A stretch of DNA of 64,000 bases from Oscillibacter sp. ER4 (GTDB lineage Bacteria > Bacillota > Clostridia > Oscillospirales > Oscillospiraceae), in NCBI RefSeq assembly GCF_000765235.1, contig NZ_JPJG01000002.1, positions 41,268 through 105,267 of the forward strand. The letters are read 5' to 3'. This document shows positions 44,137 through 53,056 of this stretch, piece by piece. The position numbers and the translations under genes are program-made. Each line of letters opens with the position of its first letter. Position 1 is the stretch's first letter. The notes under the pieces are model-generated. The model did no database searches. It saw only the letters and a list, made by a program, of their open reading frames with translations, and was not told the DNA's origin.

Positions 44137-44178
44137 AATACTATCCTCGCTTTAAAGGTTGTTTTATATAGGGAGTTT

Positions 44179-45165
44179 TTAGGGCGCTAATTTATATCTC
44201 CAATGACCACTTATGTGATATTTGACAAGTTTACTCTTTGTAACCAACCCCGCAAGAATGCGATTTGCCGTTGCGGCTGACACGCCACACAGGTTTCTCA
44301 CATCCGCGTTCATAATAAACTCATGTGTTTCCAGGAATTTCTCAATCTGCTTCCAGCGCATTGCTGCTTTATCCATCGGCCCATCGCTCATTTCATCACT
44401 CGCATTGATCGCATCAATGAGCGATGCTTTGATGGATGAGAGCATGAACTCAATAAATTCCGTAGACTCTCCGGCATCGTTAGATGCGTTGATTGCCGCA
44501 TAGTATTCCGGCTGGCGGGCATGAATCATCGATTCCACTGGCAACCATGCGAAGGCAGGGTTCCATTTGGAAAGCAACAGCGTATGCCACAGACGGCCCA
44601 CACGGCCATTACCATCGGCAAAGGGATGGATCAGTTCAAACTCATAATGGAACACACAGCTGCGGATCAGCATATGCACATCGCTGTTCTTAACCCAGTC
44701 CAGCAGCTCCATGACCAAATCGGGGACATACTGCGGCAGAGTGCCAAAATGCAAGACATGCCCTTCCTGATCTACAACGCCAACGGGCTTGGAACGGAAC
44801 ACACCAGACTCATCCACCAGACCCCGTGTCATGATGCTATGGGCGGTCAGCAGATCATCCACAGAGTAGGGATCAAGCTCCTCCAATCGCTCATAGATCT
44901 CATAAGCGTTTTTGACCTCTGCAATATCTTTAGGCGGAGCCAGAACCTGCTTGCCGTTGAGAACAGCGGTAACCTGCTCCAAAGTCAGCGTGTTCTGCTC
45001 GATGGATAGTGAGCCATGAATTGTTCGGATGCGATTGGTGCGCCGCAAAGTAGGGTTGGCAGAAAGCTTGTTAGTGGATGACAGCTTTCCTGTCAATTCC
45101 GCAATCTCAGCAACATAACCGATAATCGCATTAGTAATTTCAAAAGGAGGCTTTTTATTCTTCAT
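44179..45165 (-). CDS. Fic-family protein with C-terminal winged helix
   Basis: A 328-residue protein of the Fic/DOC superfamily, which transfers AMP or other phosphate-containing groups to target proteins. The active-site motif HPFADGNGRVGR is complete at about 180-191. Near residue 55 is SLSIEQNTL, a variant of the inhibitory (S/T)xxxE(G/N) helix in which Q follows the Glu. The C-terminal part has a winged-helix repeat (ADVRNLCGVSAATANRILAG). Such proteins may be self-regulated toxins or housekeeping modifiers. Confidence 0.9.
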   Translation of the reverse strand: MKNKKPPFEITNAIIGYVAEIAELTGKLSSTNKLSANPTLRRTNRIRTIHGSLSIEQNTLTLEQVTAVLNGKQVLAPPKDIAEVKNAYEIYERLEELDPYSVDDLLTAHSIMTRGLVDESGVFRSKPVGVVDQEGHVLHFGTLPQYVPDLVMELLDWVKNSDVHMLIRSCVFHYEFELIHPFADGNGRVGRLWHTLLLSKWNPAFAWLPVESMIHARQPEYYAAINASNDAGESTEFIEFMLSSIKASLIDAINASDEMSDGPMDKAAMRWKQIEKFLETHEFIMNADVRNLCGVSAATANRILAGLVTKSKLVKYHISGHWRYKLAP

Positions 45166-45664
45166 GGTGTTCCTCGCATCAAAACTCTTTTATGATATTA
45201 TACCACAGCATCGCTCATTTCATCAATCAAAAAAGCTGCCAATATTACAAAAAGGTCGCCTTTTACGGCGACCTTAAAACATCTAAAAGGTGTGAGCAAA
45301 CTTAAATTCGCACCGCCCAAATATTTCACCCGTTATTAGCGGTTATAAACAACTGTCAAAATCGGCGCAAAGCATTGAAATCACTGGATTTATTGAGAAA
45401 TCAAAACCGCCCAAAATTATCTTCCTTTACACGCTGTTACCCTTGACCGCGTGAGCTGATAAGGGCAAAATCAAGGGAAAGCCCCGTGCGGGAAACACAA
45501 TTATCTGACAAACGGCTGACAGTGATGTGTTAAGTCAAACTGAATAAGAATCCACCGGCAGGTCCGATAACGAAAAGGGAGCATTACGCATCAATGTTCC
45601 CTTTTCCTGTGCTGCGGATCGCCGTTGAGATATAAAAATCTGTGGCTGAACGGAGGTGTCAGAT
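45166..45664. other. Intergenic region between Fic and RepA-like genes
   Basis: No gene is supported here. A short hairpin AAGGTCGCC/GGCGACCTT lies at 45252-45275. The remainder is A+T-rich next to fic and then more mixed. It may hold the promoters of fic (minus) and of the RepA-like gene, and perhaps replication sequences, but I see no clear iteron array. Confidence 0.5.
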
Positions 45665-46657
45665 ATGCCGCAGGCAATCTTTGCATACCATCTCGGCATG
45701 GACGCCGAGCAATACGCCTTTTTCCGCATCCCCAAGCTCCTGATCACCGAGCCGTACTTTCGACGGCTCTCCACCGACGCGAAGCTGCTGTACGGCCTCA
45801 TGCTGGACCGCATGAGCCTGTCCATGAGAAACGGCTGGATGGACGATGACGGCCATGTGTATATCTATTTTACGCTGGAGGAGGCGTGCGAACAGCTCTG
45901 CTGCAAGATGGATAAGGCGGTCAAGCTGTTCGCGGAACTGGACGGCGCCAAAGGCGTTGGACTCATTAGGCGGGTCAAGCGGGGGCTTGGCAGACCGGCC
46001 AAGATCTACGTTCTCCGCTTCATGGGCATGGAGGACGAATCAGGCGAGGATACACCGGAACCAAAGCCTCCGATCTGTCGAAATCTAGACTTCGGAAAAA
46101 CCGAAGTCAAGAGTTCTGAAAAACCGAAGTCTGGATCTCGGAAAATCAGAAGTCAAGACCTCGGAAAAACCGAGTGTAATAAGACTGATAAGAATAATAC
46201 TGAGTTGAGTAATACTGATCCATCTATCCATCCGGGCGCGCAGCCGGAGGAGTTGATCGAGAGATACCGAAAAGAGATTCGGGAGAATATCGAGTATGAC
46301 CACCTGCGCCGGCAGCATCCCTATGACGACATCGACGAGATCGCGGACCTCATGCTGGAGGTTCTCTGCACACAGGGCAGCTTCATGCGCATCGGCGGAA
46401 AGCAGCTTTATACGGCGTTGGTGAAGGAGCGTTTTTTGAAGCTTGATTCCTCCCACATCGAGTATGTGCTGGACTGCCTGCGGGAGAGTACCGCGGACAT
46501 TCGCAACATCAAAGCCTTTGCCAATGAAGCTATTCAGGATATGCAGGGTGTTACTGAAGCAGTCAGCAAGTATTACTATTCCCACGTGGAAATCTTTGAC
46601 GGCCTTTTTTTGCTCCTGAATATCAGGATAGATTTAAACGGCTGGTCAATGCTGTGA
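45665..46657 (+). CDS. Replication initiator protein A-like (RepA N-terminal type)
   Basis: A 330-residue DNA-binding protein of the RepA_N group, found in conjugative transposons. It begins MPQAIFAYHLGMDAEQYAFF and has KLLYGLMLDRMSLSMRNGW near 43, the winged helix FTLEEACEQLCCKMDKAVKL near 70 and VGLIRRVKRGLGRPAKIYVL near 100. A low-complexity linker with three GKTE-like repeats follows, then the C-terminal domain with SSHIEYVLDCLRESTADIRN. The last 30 residues differ from the usual end; a T7 run at 46601-46607 could be a slip site. GGAGG is 9 bases from the ATG. Confidence 0.8.
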   Translation: MPQAIFAYHLGMDAEQYAFFRIPKLLITEPYFRRLSTDAKLLYGLMLDRMSLSMRNGWMDDDGHVYIYFTLEEACEQLCCKMDKAVKLFAELDGAKGVGLIRRVKRGLGRPAKIYVLRFMGMEDESGEDTPEPKPPICRNLDFGKTEVKSSEKPKSGSRKIRSQDLGKTECNKTDKNNTELSNTDPSIHPGAQPEELIERYRKEIRENIEYDHLRRQHPYDDIDEIADLMLEVLCTQGSFMRIGGKQLYTALVKERFLKLDSSHIEYVLDCLRESTADIRNIKAFANEAIQDMQGVTEAVSKYYYSHVEIFDGLFLLLNIRIDLNGWSML

Positions 46658-46754
46658 TGGCGTATGGCGAAAGCCAATCTGCGACAAACTGACGCGGTGT
46701 GCTTGTTTTTTGTGCTCGATTATGATAATCTACATTGTGAAAGGTGGGATGACC

Positions 46755-47294
46755 ATGCTGAGTTTGTTCGTTTTAGATGCCGCCTCAAGAGGTAAGATTC
46801 CGGCAATCGTAAAGGCTGCAACTGAACAGGATATGGCAACAACCAAAGGCTGGCAAACCGACTGGACGACGCCTTATGCGAGCCAGCTTCCCAATAAGGT
46901 CTCTCTGCACCGTTCGGACAATGATGAACTGTTGGGGCTGATGTCATACGAAATGGATGAGGATGGCTTGGCCGTTGAAATTATCTATCTGGAGAATGCC
47001 AGTCACAGCAATGCAAATCTTCTTCATGCCGAAAAGAAGGTAAAGAAATATATTGGAATTGCAAGGGCCTTGTTTGCTTATGCGGTACAGATCTCCTTGA
47101 ACGCAGGTTATGACGGCGTTCTGATATTCAAAGCAAAAACAAGTGAACTTCTGGCTTATTATACGGAAGCATTTGGAGCGAGGCAGGTCGCGTCTTATGA
47201 CCCGTTTCGTTTGGTAATATGGGAGGATGCCGCAGCAGACATTATTGCAGATTATCTTGAAGGGGGCGTAGATGATGGATCAGAAAAGATTTGA
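46755..47294 (+). CDS. GNAT-like acetyltransferase-fold protein
   Basis: A 179-residue protein beginning MLSLFVLDAASRGKIPAIVK. The second half has the look of a GNAT domain: YIGIARALFAYAVQISLNAG followed by DGVLIFKAKTSELLAYYTEA and FGARQ, with the helix-turn usually contacting acetyl-CoA. The standard Q/RxxGxG/A loop is only partly kept (KKYIGIAR). It overlaps the small downstream gene by 20 bp. Toxin-antitoxin function is possible but not shown. Confidence 0.6.
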   Translation: MLSLFVLDAASRGKIPAIVKAATEQDMATTKGWQTDWTTPYASQLPNKVSLHRSDNDELLGLMSYEMDEDGLAVEIIYLENASHSNANLLHAEKKVKKYIGIARALFAYAVQISLNAGYDGVLIFKAKTSELLAYYTEAFGARQVASYDPFRLVIWEDAAADIIADYLEGGVDDGSEKI

Positions 47295-47490
47295 ATATCT
47301 CCAGCGTATTGAGGAGCACGCTGCTGAAACCGGCTGGGTAGCTCCACTGACAAAAGAGGACAAAGAGTACTTTGCCCACTTGCGTCAAGTCTGTAAACGG
47401 TACAACATCAATATGTCCAAGGCAACCAGACTGGAATATGATTTCGTAATCCGTGTGGCGGAAAGTGAGTTTTACTTGCAGAGAGCGTAA
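47275..47490 (+). CDS. Small conserved ICE protein
   Basis: Encodes 71 residues (MDQKRFEYLQRIEEHAAETG at the start), helical and acidic-basic mixed, with LTKEDKEYFAHLRQVCKRYN. The start overlaps the GNAT-like gene, and AGGGGG lies 8 bases upstream. It is probably co-translated with its neighbour. I recognise no domain; a partner or antitoxin role is conceivable. Confidence 0.5.
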   Translation: MDQKRFEYLQRIEEHAAETGWVAPLTKEDKEYFAHLRQVCKRYNINMSKATRLEYDFVIRVAESEFYLQRA

Positions 47491-47510
47491 TCATTCAAAA
47501 ATAAATCATA

Positions 47511-47690
47511 TTGGAAGCGCAGGCAGAAATGCTTGCGCTTTTTTCATGTCCCCAGGAGGTGAACATTACGCCTTACTTATCAAAAGACCAGATCGCCGCT
47601 GCCCGCGAGATGGATTTGATGACCTACCTGCGGCGATTTGAACCGCAAGAGTTGGTGCATATCGGCGGAGATACCTACGCTACGGCGTCC
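47511..47690 (+). pseudogene. N-terminal fragment of a DUF3991-type primase/TOPRIM protein
   Basis: The frame reads ITPYLSKDQIAAAREMDLMT and then YLRRFEPQELVHIGGDTYAT, the start of DUF3991/TOPRIM proteins of conjugative elements. AGGAGGTGAAC lies 8 bases before ATT, which might be a rare start. After GDTYAT the expected continuation is missing and another gene's C-terminal part follows in a different frame. A deletion joined the two. Confidence 0.5.
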
Positions 47691-48046
47691 TGTTTTACCC
47701 CATCGTCAATAAGGTGGAAAAGACCGGTACGGTGGAGATCATGGCGAAGGCAAGGGATGCCAAGCAGATCAACCGCATTTTTGAACGCATGGGCTATCCT
47801 GCCCCGGTGAAGGAGGATACTGCCGCAAAAAAAGAGAACGCCCGCGCTCCGTCCGAGAACAGCTCAATCAAGCGCGGGACTGGTGCGAGAGTGTCTACGG
47901 AACCGGCTGCGGAGAAAGCTGATGCCCGCCCCTCTGTCCGCAGCCGCCTGATGGCACTGCAAGCCGCGGCAGAACGGGATGGCACGGCCCCCACCAAGGA
48001 CACCGTGCGGGAAGCCATTCAAAAGGCTATGCCCACGCGGGAATAA
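47678..48046 (+). pseudogene. C-terminal fragment of a PcfB-like (DUF3801) protein
   Basis: From 47678 the frame reads RYGVLFYPIVNKVEKTGTVE and then IMAKARDAKQINRIFERMGY, the core end of the PcfB family that assists the relaxase. A charged low-complexity tail ending in AIQKAMPTRE follows. The N-terminal half is missing. Any protein made would need the GTG at 47714, which has no ribosome site. Confidence 0.5.
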
Positions 48047-48072
48047 ATTGATTTTGAGAAGGAGAAACGAAC

Positions 48073-48954
48073 ATGGCAAAGTTAGACGATTTGATCCAGC
48101 AGAAGCAGCAGAGGGACGAGGACTGGAAGGCAAAGAAAACAGCGGAGCGCGAGGAATTGGGGCAGCTTTCCGACGATGCGGTCATGCACGTCACCAGCGA
48201 ACCAGGCGCATATCTGCATTATCTGGATACGCAGGCCATCAACCCGCGATACAGCGCATCCAACGTGATGCTGGCGATGGCGCAGAACCCGGAGATCACC
48301 TACATCAACAGTCTGGAGGTGTGGAATCGGCTGGGGCGCAGCGTCAACCGTGACGAGAACGGCATGAAGATCCGCGTGTCGGACACCTATATGAAGGACG
48401 GAAGAGAGTATCACGGCTATAAGATCGGGCGCGTGTTCGATATTTCCCAGACCCACGGCAAGGCCGGCGTTCCGGCGCTGAGCCTGAAAGACAATACGCC
48501 GGAAATGGACGCCGCCCTGCGCCGATTGCTGGACAGCTCCCCCGTTCCCGTGGTCACCAGCAGCACCATGTACCAGGACGCCGTTTATGATCCTAAAACG
48601 CAGAGCATTACGGTATCCAGCCGCCTGATCGACAGCAAGATCTTTGCGGCGCTCTCCCGCGAGATCGTCCACGCCGGTATCCACGACCACGGGCGCTATC
48701 CTTACTATACCCGTGAGGACTGCGCCATGGATGCCGAGAGCGTCAGCTATATGCTCTGCCGCAATTTCGGCGTGGAGGCCCCGCAGCCCGATGTGAGCCG
48801 CGTGGGGCAGGTGTTTGACGGTATGGAGGTGCAGGATCGCCGCGGCGTGGTGGACAGCCTGCAAAAGTATTTTCGTAAGCTGCAAAATGATATTCAGCGT
48901 GAGATCTCTCCGCAGGAGCGCAAGCAGCCGGAACAGAATCGGCCCGTTCGTTAA
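48073..48954 (+). CDS. ArdC/LtrC-like protein
   Basis: A 293-residue protein related to the ArdC-type N-terminal ssDNA-binding domain (YSASNVMLAMAQNPEITYIN near 60) with a C-terminal segment like an ImmA/IrrE-type peptidase. The metal motif region SREIVHAGIHDHG near 196 is altered from HExxH, so peptidase activity is doubtful. ArdC proteins protect incoming single-stranded DNA from restriction, which fits a conjugative element. The AAGGAGAAACG site is good. Confidence 0.7.
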   Translation: MAKLDDLIQQKQQRDEDWKAKKTAEREELGQLSDDAVMHVTSEPGAYLHYLDTQAINPRYSASNVMLAMAQNPEITYINSLEVWNRLGRSVNRDENGMKIRVSDTYMKDGREYHGYKIGRVFDISQTHGKAGVPALSLKDNTPEMDAALRRLLDSSPVPVVTSSTMYQDAVYDPKTQSITVSSRLIDSKIFAALSREIVHAGIHDHGRYPYYTREDCAMDAESVSYMLCRNFGVEAPQPDVSRVGQVFDGMEVQDRRGVVDSLQKYFRKLQNDIQREISPQERKQPEQNRPVR

Positions 48955-48970
48955 GAAAGAGAGGTATAAT

Positions 48971-49912
48971 GTGAAAAAGAAACTTGCATTTGCTTTCTGC
49001 GCGGCGCTGATGCTGTGCAGCATGAGCGTCGCGGCGATGGCCGCAGAGCCCATGACAGAAGCCGATACGGTATCCACAATGATCTCTGCCGCAGATACAC
49101 TCCCCGGCATTTCCGCCTATCCCGCCGAGGTCAGAGCCAGCGAGGAAAACGGGGTGTACCGATTAGAAAAGGTCTACTACCTGACCGCAAAGGACGATCC
49201 CGCCACGATCCCCACCGCTGACTTTGAGCGCGAAGGGCGTACCTATACGCTCCTTGATTTGCTGGAAAATGACCAGACAGAAACGGACACGCGGGAGCAT
49301 ATCGAGGTGGTCACGCTGGAAAGCAAGACCAAGGACATGGTAGAAATTCTGAAAATGCTGGAGCCGAAGCTGGAGGTCAAGACCGAGGACGGCTATGAGG
49401 GCGTCCTGTCCCTTGACCACACTACCATTCAAGTGGAGGCCGCGGGCTACGGGACCAGCAGCCGCACGGTGACGGCGGAGCGCACCTATCCCAACCTCTC
49501 AGACGCGGATGTGTCCCTTGTTCCTAAGTCTGTGAACGAAAATGGCCGCACCCTGACTCTTGCCGATGTAAGCTGGCAGGAGGCGGCAGTCGATCCCACG
49601 GACGGCTATGACATTCCCATTCGCTACACCGCTGTGGCAAGCTACACCGGCACCGCCACCAGCAAGTACGCCACCGGCTACACCGTCACGGCGGATTATA
49701 AGGGTGACGTCACCCGCACAAGCTGTGATACGGTGGTCTATACTGCCGTTTTTTCCAGTGTCAGCGCTGCGGCATCGGCAAAGAGCGGAGTTGATTTTAA
49801 CTGGCTGTGGCTGCTGATCCCCGTGGGCGCTGCGGTGCTGGGCGGCTGCGGTTACGCTGGTTATAAGGGCTATCGCCACTACATCAATAAGAAAAGAGGG
49901 TACGCCGCATGA
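48971..49912 (+). CDS. Secreted, membrane-anchored protein of unknown function
   Basis: The GTG at 48971 follows GAAAGAGAGG. The 313-residue product has a signal peptide (KKKLAFAFCAALMLCSMSVAAMAAE), a long extracellular beta-rich part, and near the end one membrane helix (WLWLLIPVGAAVLGGCGYAG) plus a short basic tail. It overlaps the sortase gene by 4 bp. No domain is recognised, but the layout resembles a surface protein that works with sortase. Confidence 0.7.
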   Translation: MKKKLAFAFCAALMLCSMSVAAMAAEPMTEADTVSTMISAADTLPGISAYPAEVRASEENGVYRLEKVYYLTAKDDPATIPTADFEREGRTYTLLDLLENDQTETDTREHIEVVTLESKTKDMVEILKMLEPKLEVKTEDGYEGVLSLDHTTIQVEAAGYGTSSRTVTAERTYPNLSDADVSLVPKSVNENGRTLTLADVSWQEAAVDPTDGYDIPIRYTAVASYTGTATSKYATGYTVTADYKGDVTRTSCDTVVYTAVFSSVSAAASAKSGVDFNWLWLLIPVGAAVLGGCGYAGYKGYRHYINKKRGYAA

Positions 49913-50694
49913 AAAAATATCTGACCACGCTGCTGGCCGCCTGCTGTATGCTGGCGGCTTTTTCCATGCCTGCATCGGCATTGGAGTATCACTTTGACGG
50001 CCCGGACGCAGGACTGTTCGGACGCCCCACCTCGGACGATACCATTTATGTCACGATGGACAAGCCTGCGAATACCGACCGCAGCAAAAACGCTGCCTAT
50101 ATCCCACCTGCTTTTGGTTCGCCTACCTCTTATACGCTGAACGCTGGGGATCTGCTGACGCCAAACCTTGTGAGCGGTTCAGTCACGGGAACGATCAGCG
50201 GAACAGGCGGCGTGACCGTCCTGCCGCCCTCCACTTCCGGTAGCACCGATGGTGGAAATACCGGCTCCTACACGCAGTCTAAGTACACGGCAGTCACAAA
50301 AGACCTCTATTACAGCGGCGGCTACCTCGGTACACTGAAAATCCCCACCCTCGGCCTGTCTGTCAATGTGTATCAGGGGACGGATGCAGACGCGCTCCGC
50401 AAGGGCGCAGGACATTTTGCCAGTACCTCCATTTGGGAAGGCAATGTGGCGATTGCGGGCCATAATCGGGGCGTCAACAATCACTTTGGCAAAATTCACA
50501 CCCTTGACATTGGCGACACCATCAAGCTGACTACCCAGCTCGGCACACGCAACTATGAGGTATATTCTGTCAGTAAGATCGGCGTGGATGATACCAGTAT
50601 CCTGAGTGACAGCACGGAGAACATCATCACCCTTGTCACCTGCGTGATGAATCAGCCGGATTACCGCTGGTGCGTGCAGGCTCGACAGAAGTAG
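49909..50694 (+). CDS. Class D sortase
   Basis: A 261-residue transpeptidase. It has a signal peptide (LLAACCMLAAFSMPASA), a Gly/Ser/Thr-rich linker, and the sortase domain from about 130. Catalytic His is in IAGHNRGVNNHFG near 183, catalytic Cys in ITLVTCVMNQPDYRWCVQAR near 244, with Arg at the end. It should anchor a pilin-like or LPxTG protein; the adhesin at 53057 ending in LPKTG is an obvious candidate. Confidence 0.88.
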   Translation: MKKYLTTLLAACCMLAAFSMPASALEYHFDGPDAGLFGRPTSDDTIYVTMDKPANTDRSKNAAYIPPAFGSPTSYTLNAGDLLTPNLVSGSVTGTISGTGGVTVLPPSTSGSTDGGNTGSYTQSKYTAVTKDLYYSGGYLGTLKIPTLGLSVNVYQGTDADALRKGAGHFASTSIWEGNVAIAGHNRGVNNHFGKIHTLDIGDTIKLTTQLGTRNYEVYSVSKIGVDDTSILSDSTENIITLVTCVMNQPDYRWCVQARQK

Positions 50695-50699
50695 TATTG

Positions 50700-50776
50700 A
50701 TGTGAATAATTCCGACAAGAAAAAAGTTATTCACATTGATGTTAAAAACTTTACTTGACGCAAAGGGGGTGATATA
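50700..50776. other. Inverted repeat upstream of the ATPase gene
   Basis: TGTGAATAA at 50701-50709 and TTATTCACA at 50727-50735 form a 9-bp inverted repeat with a 17-base loop. It may be an operator for the DUF4143 ATPase gene. Confidence 0.4.
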
Positions 50777-52111
50777 ATGGCTTCAAAAGGCGGTGACAGA
50801 ATCATGGAGTTAAAAAACAGATCGCAGTACCTTGATAAGCTCATTTCCGTTCAGGATATGGAGGTCATCAAGGTCGTGACCGGAATCCGGCGCTGCGGCA
50901 AATCCAGCCTGCTGAAATTGATGATGGCACATCTGCGGGAACAGGGCGTCATGGAGGAACAAATACTCTCGATGAACTTTGAGTCCATGCAGTTTGCAGA
51001 CATGGACAGTAAGAGCCTTTATCAGTATGTGATGGAGCGTGCACCCAAGGAAAAGCGGCTCTACCTGTTTTTAGATGAGGTGCAGAAGGTTCGGGACTGG
51101 CAGGATGCCGTGAATTCCTTCCGTGTGGATCTGGATTGCGACATTTATGTGACCGGCTCCAACGCCTACCTGCTTTCCTCCGAACTGTCCACGTATCTGT
51201 CCGGACGCTATGTGGAGATCAAAATGCTGCCGCTGTCATTCCGCGAGTTTTTGGACTTCCACGGCTATTTGCTGGAGGAGTACAAAGCCCCCAACGGCAC
51301 TATGAAACAGCGCGCCAAGGGAAAAGACGGCGAAGCGTATGAGCTGCGAGACCTGTTTGAAGCCTACGCACAGTTTGGCGGTATGCCCGCACTGGCCGAG
51401 GCGGAGCTGGATCAAGAGCGCGCCAATATGCTGCTGGACGGCATTTATTCCGCTGTTGTTGTGCGAGATATTCTGGAACGCGGCAAGCGGAAAGAACAGC
51501 GGGCCGTCACCGACGCGCTGCTGCTCCGCAAAATTATCCTGTTTCTGGCTGACAACATCGGCAACAACACCTCGGCTGCATCCATTGGGCGCACCCTTGT
51601 CAGCGAGGGCCTGTTGGACGATGGCAGAAAGACCAAGCCTGCGGTGCAGACCATCTCTGCCTACATTGATGCACTGTTGGAGTCCTATATCTTTTATGAG
51701 GTCAAGCGGTTTGACATCAAGGGAAAGGACTATCTGCGGACGCTGGGCAAATACTATATCGTCGATCCCGGCCTCCGCACCTATCTGTTAGGAAACCGGG
51801 GCGGCGATGTGGGACACATTCTGGAAAACATCGTTTATTTTGAACTGCTGCGGCGCGGTTATGAGGTGGCCATCGGCAAGGTTGGTGAAAAGGAGATCGA
51901 CTTCATCGCAACGAAGATGAACGAGAAAAGATATATCCAAGTCACCGACAACATGAACGCCCCCGAAACCCGCGCACGGGAGCTTGCACCGCTGCAAGCT
52001 GTGCAGGACAATTACGAGAAGATCGTGATTGCCATGGACTGCGACCTTATCAGCGACGTGGACGGTATCAAGATCGTAAAGGCGCTGGACTTTTTGCTCA
52101 GCGAAGTGTAA
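50777..52111 (+). CDS. AAA ATPase with DUF4143 domain
   Basis: A 444-residue protein of the AAA_14/DUF4143 type. The P-loop is VTGIRRCGKSSLLK near 37-50, with Walker B LYLFLDEVQKV near 95 and the sensor CDIYVTGSNAYLLSSELSTY. DUF4143 covers about 225-400. These proteins are common archaeal and bacterial ATPases of unclear role, often in mobile elements. GGGGGTGA is close to the ATG. It is probably cargo, as it does not belong to the transfer set. Confidence 0.88.
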   Translation: MASKGGDRIMELKNRSQYLDKLISVQDMEVIKVVTGIRRCGKSSLLKLMMAHLREQGVMEEQILSMNFESMQFADMDSKSLYQYVMERAPKEKRLYLFLDEVQKVRDWQDAVNSFRVDLDCDIYVTGSNAYLLSSELSTYLSGRYVEIKMLPLSFREFLDFHGYLLEEYKAPNGTMKQRAKGKDGEAYELRDLFEAYAQFGGMPALAEAELDQERANMLLDGIYSAVVVRDILERGKRKEQRAVTDALLLRKIILFLADNIGNNTSAASIGRTLVSEGLLDDGRKTKPAVQTISAYIDALLESYIFYEVKRFDIKGKDYLRTLGKYYIVDPGLRTYLLGNRGGDVGHILENIVYFELLRRGYEVAIGKVGEKEIDFIATKMNEKRYIQVTDNMNAPETRARELAPLQAVQDNYEKIVIAMDCDLISDVDGIKIVKALDFLLSEV

Positions 52112-52206
52112 CTAAAAATCCGCTCTGAAAAATCAGGGCGGATTTTTTGACACACGGCAGCTTCCGCGATACCATGAACCCATCAAAGGATTTGGAGGTA
52201 CACACC

Positions 52207-52980
52207 ATGAAGCGAGGAAGTTTTGCAGCTGGTTTTCTCACCTGCCTGCTGTTGGCTGGCGTCACCACCACGGCCTATGCCGCCGGGATCATGGCAGAGC
52301 GCAGCACCCACCGTATATTTGTCGATGGACGGGAAGTACAGATGGAAGCCTATCGTATCAAAGGAAACAACTATGTGAAGCTGCGGGACATTGGCGAACA
52401 GGTCGGCTTCAATGTCTGCTGGGACAGCAACACCAAATGTGTACAGGTCGAATCGAAAAAGCCGTACACCGGCGAAGCGCCGGTAACGTCTGCGGAGGCA
52501 AAGCCCGTGGAGCAGCCTGCGCAGACAGATGTTGCCGCTGCAAAGCAGGACATCATCGACCGCACCAATGCGCTGCGGTGCGAAAATGGCGTTGCTGTGC
52601 TGCGTGTCAACGACAAGCTCATGCAGGCGGCACAGGTCCGCGCGGATGAGATCGCCGCGAGCGGCGTCTACTCTCACGCCCGTCCGGATGGGCGCAAGAG
52701 CAACACCGTCACCGACAGCAAATACACTGGAGAAAATATTCACAGTATATCGGAGTTGTACCTCGAGCAACAGCGTAAAACGCTCTCCGAAGCGGTGGTC
52801 AATCTGTGGTCCAATTCCAAGTCTCACGCGGACAACATGACAAGCTCCCGCTACGGCGAGATCGGCGTCGGACTGGCGCGGGGCATTAACCAAAACGGCC
52901 TTGACTGCTGGTACTGCGTGCAGGTCTTCCTGCTGGACGGCTGTGAAGTCACTTGGGTGGATACGCCCGCAAGTAAGTAA
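52207..52980 (+). CDS. Secreted CAP-domain protein with copper amine oxidase-like N-terminus
   Basis: The ATG at 52207 follows TTTGGAGGT. The 257-residue product has a signal peptide (FAAGFLTCLLLAGVTTTAYA), a small domain RIFVDGREVQMEAYRIKGNN and YVKLRDIGEQVGFNVCW like copper amine oxidase N-terminal domains, and a CAP/SCP domain with DRTNALRCENGVAVLRVND, YSHARPDGRKSN, and SHADNMTSSRYGEIGVG. The CAP His and Glu residues are there. It may act on the wall at the mating surface. Confidence 0.85.
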   Translation: MKRGSFAAGFLTCLLLAGVTTTAYAAGIMAERSTHRIFVDGREVQMEAYRIKGNNYVKLRDIGEQVGFNVCWDSNTKCVQVESKKPYTGEAPVTSAEAKPVEQPAQTDVAAAKQDIIDRTNALRCENGVAVLRVNDKLMQAAQVRADEIAASGVYSHARPDGRKSNTVTDSKYTGENIHSISELYLEQQRKTLSEAVVNLWSNSKSHADNMTSSRYGEIGVGLARGINQNGLDCWYCVQVFLLDGCEVTWVDTPASK

Positions 52981-53056
52981 ATCATCAACTCTCACGCAAG
53001 AGCAGATCGGTAAGGTCTGCTCTTTTTGTTACACATTGTTTAGAAAGGAGAACCCT

